Assembly: GCA_965200765.1 (NCBI GenBank)
Contig: OZ241380.1
Coordinates: 62,001 to 126,000 of the forward strand
DNA length: 64,000 nt
Reading direction: 5' to 3'
DNA from: G965200765 sp965200765
GTDB taxonomy: Bacteria; Pseudomonadota; Gammaproteobacteria; Arenicellales; JAJDZL01
Position 1 is the stretch's first letter. Each line of letters starts with the position of its first letter. The translations under genes were made by a program, and so were the position numbers. Below, piece by piece: positions 61,206 to 64,000 of the stretch. The notes beneath the pieces were generated by a model. That model saw nothing but the letters and a program-made list of their open reading frames with translations, was not told the DNA's origin and made no database searches.

Positions 61206-62570
61206 ATGGACAATGAACTTACTTCGCTCGGAATAATCTTTACCGAGTTCTATTACTGGCTCACAGTCGTCATCATGTTTCTGATCCATGTCGGATTCTG
61301 TATGTACGAAGTGGGTGCTTCGCGACGCAAGAACCACGTGCATACCTTGATGAAGAATACGATGCTAATCCCGTTGGTTACCATCACATTTTTCTTCTTC
61401 GGGTGGTGGATCTACTTCGCATTTCCCAATGGTCCCGGGATTATTGGAGGTGTAGTTGAATCTCCGCACGCAGTACCATGGAGTGAACTGATGGGACCGC
61501 ACATGGGTGCCGGCGCAGATGGCTGGGAGCGAATCAACGGTGTGTTCTGGGCAGCATTTCTGCTGTTTTCCTGGACTGCCGCCTCGATCGTTTCGGGTTC
61601 CGTGATTGAGAGGATACAATCAGGAGCGTTTTGGATTCTTGCTGTTGCAATCGGTTCAGTATTCTGGATTATCGATGCCGCCTGGGGCTGGCATGCAGAA
61701 GGCTGGATGGTGCAGTTACTCGGTTACCACGATGCCTACGCATCTGGCGTAATACATGCAATTGCCGGTGGCTTTGCACTGGGTATTCTGGTTGTGCTGG
61801 GTCCGAGAATCGGAAAGTTTGCCGCGGATGGAACACCGCGCAACATCAATCCGCGCAATCCGTGGTTGGTAACTATTGGACTGTTTCTGATCTACACAGG
61901 ATTCTGGGGATTCTATGTAGCGTGCAATGTTCCGATGTGGGACGTTCAGGCCGGCGAAGGCGTGTTCTACTCGGCTACCAATATTTATTTGGGGCCGACT
62001 ACACTCAGTGCAATTACCCTGAACTTCCTGATGTCTCTGTCCGGTGGGCTTCTGGCAGGATACTGGGTATCCAAGGGTGATGCTTTCTGGACCTATTCAT
62101 CCGGACTGGCCGGCATTATTGCCGCATCTGCAGGAAACGATTTGTATCATCCGATTCAGGCGATGTTCATTGCAATCGTTGGTGTGATCTTCATGTACAA
62201 GATGCACTACTTCGTTGAACGCCGTTTCAAGATTGACGATGCAGTCGGCGCCGTCGCGGTTCATGGATACGCCGGATTCTTTGGCGTTGTGATTTGCGGC
62301 TTTATGCTATGGGGTTATCCTTCTTCGCCTGACACAAGTTTCGCTGCAATCAATCCAATTGGTCAGATTATCGGTGCGATCATTATGTTCGGTGTACTGG
62401 GATTCATTCCCGGTTGGATCATCGCGAAAATCCTGAATGCAGCAGGCATTCTGAGAATACCGGCCTCAGTCGAAATTGCTGGTCTTGACACTAGTGTTGC
62501 CAAACTGATGCAAGAAGAAGAACAGCAAATCGAACAGGCTGAGTCTGAAACAAAAAGTCAACTTGGTTGA
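61206..62570 (+). CDS. Amt/Rh-family ammonium transporter-like protein
   Basis: A 454-residue membrane protein with about 11 TM helices. The twin pore histidines are present as H184 (YASGVIHAIAGGFALG) and H353 (GAVAVHGYAGFFGVV), and GSVIERIQSGAFWI resembles the Amt segment after the vestibule. It is diverged from AmtB: an Asp before the first His pair lies in HDAYASG, and the N-terminus lacks a signal-peptide-like helix. The cytoplasmic tail is Glu/Gln-rich. No glnK is adjacent; a small TM protein follows. Ammonium, methylamine or another amine may be carried. Confidence 0.8.
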   Translation: MDNELTSLGIIFTEFYYWLTVVIMFLIHVGFCMYEVGASRRKNHVHTLMKNTMLIPLVTITFFFFGWWIYFAFPNGPGIIGGVVESPHAVPWSELMGPHMGAGADGWERINGVFWAAFLLFSWTAASIVSGSVIERIQSGAFWILAVAIGSVFWIIDAAWGWHAEGWMVQLLGYHDAYASGVIHAIAGGFALGILVVLGPRIGKFAADGTPRNINPRNPWLVTIGLFLIYTGFWGFYVACNVPMWDVQAGEGVFYSATNIYLGPTTLSAITLNFLMSLSGGLLAGYWVSKGDAFWTYSSGLAGIIAASAGNDLYHPIQAMFIAIVGVIFMYKMHYFVERRFKIDDAVGAVAVHGYAGFFGVVICGFMLWGYPSSPDTSFAAINPIGQIIGAIIMFGVLGFIPGWIIAKILNAAGILRIPASVEIAGLDTSVAKLMQEEEQQIEQAESETKSQLG

Positions 62571-62588
62571 ACCAGGAGGTAACTTGTA

Positions 62589-62783
62589 ATGAGTACTGGA
62601 TCATTTGCAGATTGGGCTGGAAGCATTGCTGATATCGGTCCAATTTATCCCTTTGTGGGAATCGAAGGGTTTTTGGTGCTGGCCGGAGTCGTATTCTGGG
62701 TGCTTTGGCACATCGTGCAGATTCGACGGGAGCAACAGCGCCTGAAAGCAGAAGACAAGGAGTTTCGCTCAGGCAAGACCTAG
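62589..62783 (+). CDS. small TM protein encoded after the Amt-like transporter
   Basis: A 64-residue protein with one central TM helix (FLVLAGVVFWVLWHIVQI) and a basic cytoplasmic tail (RREQQRLKAEDKEFRSGKT). A perfect AGGAGGT lies 8 bases before ATG and only 18 bp separate it from the transporter, so it is translated with it and may be an accessory subunit. A strong terminator follows. Confidence 0.75.
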   Translation: MSTGSFADWAGSIADIGPIYPFVGIEGFLVLAGVVFWVLWHIVQIRREQQRLKAEDKEFRSGKT

Positions 62784-62862
62784 CGCAGATTCTTCTGTGT
62801 TTCCAACGACAAATTTCAAATTCTGAATTTCTTTCGGTTTTTGAAGTTTGCAAACTGATCAG

Positions 62863-62901
62863 ACCGTCCGGTTGTGTCAACAACCGGACGGTTTCCTTTT
62901 T
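62863..62901 (+). terminator. rho-independent terminator of the Amt-like operon
   Basis: Perfect 13-bp stem ACCGTCCGGTTGT/ACAACCGGACGGT, loop GTCA, then TTTCCTTTTT-like tract. Confidence 0.92.
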
Positions 62902-63027
62902 GTCAGTAGCGAATGAACTGATTGACGAAGCAAATCCGCAAACCCTGCAGATCATCCCGTTGAACTTGTCAATGGGTATAATGGTGCTTTCAAAACTTAT
63001 AGCAACCCCAGACAAAAAGTAAGGAAG

Positions 63028-63549
63028 TTGGCAATACGAACCGTACTCATTTATCCGGATCCGCGGTTACGCGCAGTAGCAACGCGCGTTGACGTGTTTG
63101 ACAGTGAGATTCAGCAAATTGTCAATGACATGGCGGAGACCATGTATGCGTCGAATGGTATTGGATTGGCAGCAATACAGGTTAATGTGCCCAAGAGCAT
63201 AATTGTGGTCGACATGTCGAGTAATCAAGACGAGTTGCAGGTTTTGATCAACCCGGAAATTATGGACCGCGAAGGTGTGCAGGAGGTGGAAGAAGGGTGT
63301 TTGTCATTTCCCGGGTACTTCGAGACTGTGAAACGAAGCAAGTGGATTCGCTTTCGCGCTCAGGATGGAAACGGAAAAGAGTATGAGAAAGAAGCTGAAG
63401 ACATGTTTGCAGCGTGCGTTCAACACGAAATCGATCATCTCAGTGGCAAGTTGTTTGCCGATTATTTGTCGCGTCTGAAGCGGGAACGGGTCAAAAGGCA
63501 ATTCGAGAAACAAGCCCGCGCCCGGAAGCGCGAAGGAGTAGCCGCCTAG
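63028..63549 (+). CDS. def: peptide deformylase
   Basis: Removes the formyl group from nascent proteins. The three motifs are GIGLAAIQV (44-52), EGCLSFPG with metal ligand C91, and QHEIDHLSG with H133, catalytic E134 and H137. Length 173 (E. coli 169), with a basic C-terminal ribosome-binding-like tail. Start codon TTG at 63028. It precedes fmt, the standard def-fmt pair. Confidence 0.96.
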   Translation: MAIRTVLIYPDPRLRAVATRVDVFDSEIQQIVNDMAETMYASNGIGLAAIQVNVPKSIIVVDMSSNQDELQVLINPEIMDREGVQEVEEGCLSFPGYFETVKRSKWIRFRAQDGNGKEYEKEAEDMFAACVQHEIDHLSGKLFADYLSRLKRERVKRQFEKQARARKREGVAA

Positions 63550-63661
63550 TTCAGTTCCACTTATCGACCATTGCATGATCGGTGTCAATGCAATTGGGTT
63601 GGCGGGTAAAATGGAAGGGTTAAGAACTAGAGAAATTGAACCAATTTCGAGGTAGTATCCA

Positions 63662-64000
63662 ATCACCAGAATTGTTTTCGCTGGTACGCCATCCAGTGCC
63701 GTCACCTGCCTAAAGGAGTTGCATTCAGTTCCGGACATCGATATCGCAGGAGTACTCACCGCGCCGGACCGGCAACGAGGTCGAGGCCGCAAGGTTCTGC
63801 CATCGGAAGTAAAAAACTATGCGGATTCGTTGGGTCTGAACGTGTTGCAGTATGAAGCGCTATCTCACCAGGCTATCGAAGACGTGCATCTGCTTGCCCC
63901 CGAGTTGATGGTCGTGGTTGCATATGGCTTCATTTTGCCGACTGCTTTGTTGCAAGTGCCTTCACTTGGTAGCATCAATATTCATTTTTCCTTGTTGCCG
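63662..64000 (+). CDS. fmt: methionyl-tRNA formyltransferase, 5' part; apparent non-AUG/GUG/UUG start
   Basis: The frame reads TRIVFAGTPSSAVTCLKEL, DIAGVLTAPDRQRGRGRKVL, AYGFILPTALLQVPSLGSIN, IHFSLLP, an unmistakable Fmt N-terminus that formylates initiator tRNA; the gene runs off the window. In frame upstream is TAG at 63653-63655, and no ATG, GTG or TTG lies between it and the conserved code. ATC at 63662 gives the expected (M)TRIVFAGTP start and has GAGGT 8 bases before it; ATT 63671 is less likely. A sequencing error is the main alternative. Confidence 0.9.
   Translation, partial: MTRIVFAGTPSSAVTCLKELHSVPDIDIAGVLTAPDRQRGRGRKVLPSEVKNYADSLGLNVLQYEALSHQAIEDVHLLAPELMVVVAYGFILPTALLQVPSLGSINIHFSLLP

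Noticed and set aside
1..64000. CRISPR array
   Set aside because: No regularly spaced direct repeats or cas genes are present; the only repeat families are the porin cassettes, their boundary repeats and terminators.

Overview
The window looks like chromosome from a gammaproteobacterium of moderate, slightly AT-rich composition. The core genes and their order support this: coaBC-dut, rpmB-rpmG, clpS-clpA, purM-purN, hda (a beta/gammaproteobacterial DnaA regulator), erpA and def-fmt. Trimethylamine-methyltransferase-family, phytanoyl-CoA dioxygenase-family, sarcosine-oxidase-like and Amt-like genes are common in marine or host-associated lineages. The species cannot be named from the sequence.

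Layout. 1-20.5 kb is dense housekeeping: a PLP dehydratase, an MttB-family protein, a MetA-family acyltransferase, coaBC/dut, ribosomal proteins L28/L33, a desaturase, infA, coaE, mnmA, clpSA, purMN, pgsA, hda and wrbA. 20.5-22.5 kb is decayed and holds an IS110-type transposase remnant. 22.5-26.4 kb has a Deg-type protease with a strong terminator and a two-component system. 28.9-38.3 kb is metabolic: an HpaB/AbfD-like flavoprotein with a ThDP enzyme, then msrA, panB, PhyH, an aminotransferase and apt. 42.4-59 kb is accessory: a ParD-nucleotidyltransferase/HEPN module, two DUF4143-type ATPases, a truncated toxin-like gene beside a transposase remnant, a ClpP-fold SDH-like protein and a Fic protein. 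It is interrupted by a conserved block at 45.5-51.5 kb. 59.6-64 kb returns to core genes (erpA, TauE, Amt, def, fmt).

The most striking feature is a porin cassette system at 26.6-28.7 and 38.4-42.3 kb. Only the copy at 39710-40645 has a ribosome-binding site, a start codon and a complete signal peptide. Four other long, open copies (A 26623-27576 +, B 27644-28669 -, C 38442-39296 -, F 41452-42333 -) all begin at the same internal point of the signal-peptide code. That point is an inverted repeat, CAACTGAC-N6-GTCAGTTG with core TGCGCC, and each copy ends at a GGGTGCC/GGCACCC terminator. The copies share a near-identical framework and differ in short segments that look like surface loops. Copy C lies divergently to the expressed gene, with the start region between two oppositely oriented copies of the repeat. 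Inverting that roughly 0.45-kb segment would place the start and signal peptide, in frame, on cassette C. I read this as a probable porin antigenic- or phase-variation locus working by site-specific inversion or gene conversion. No recombinase gene is visible in the window.
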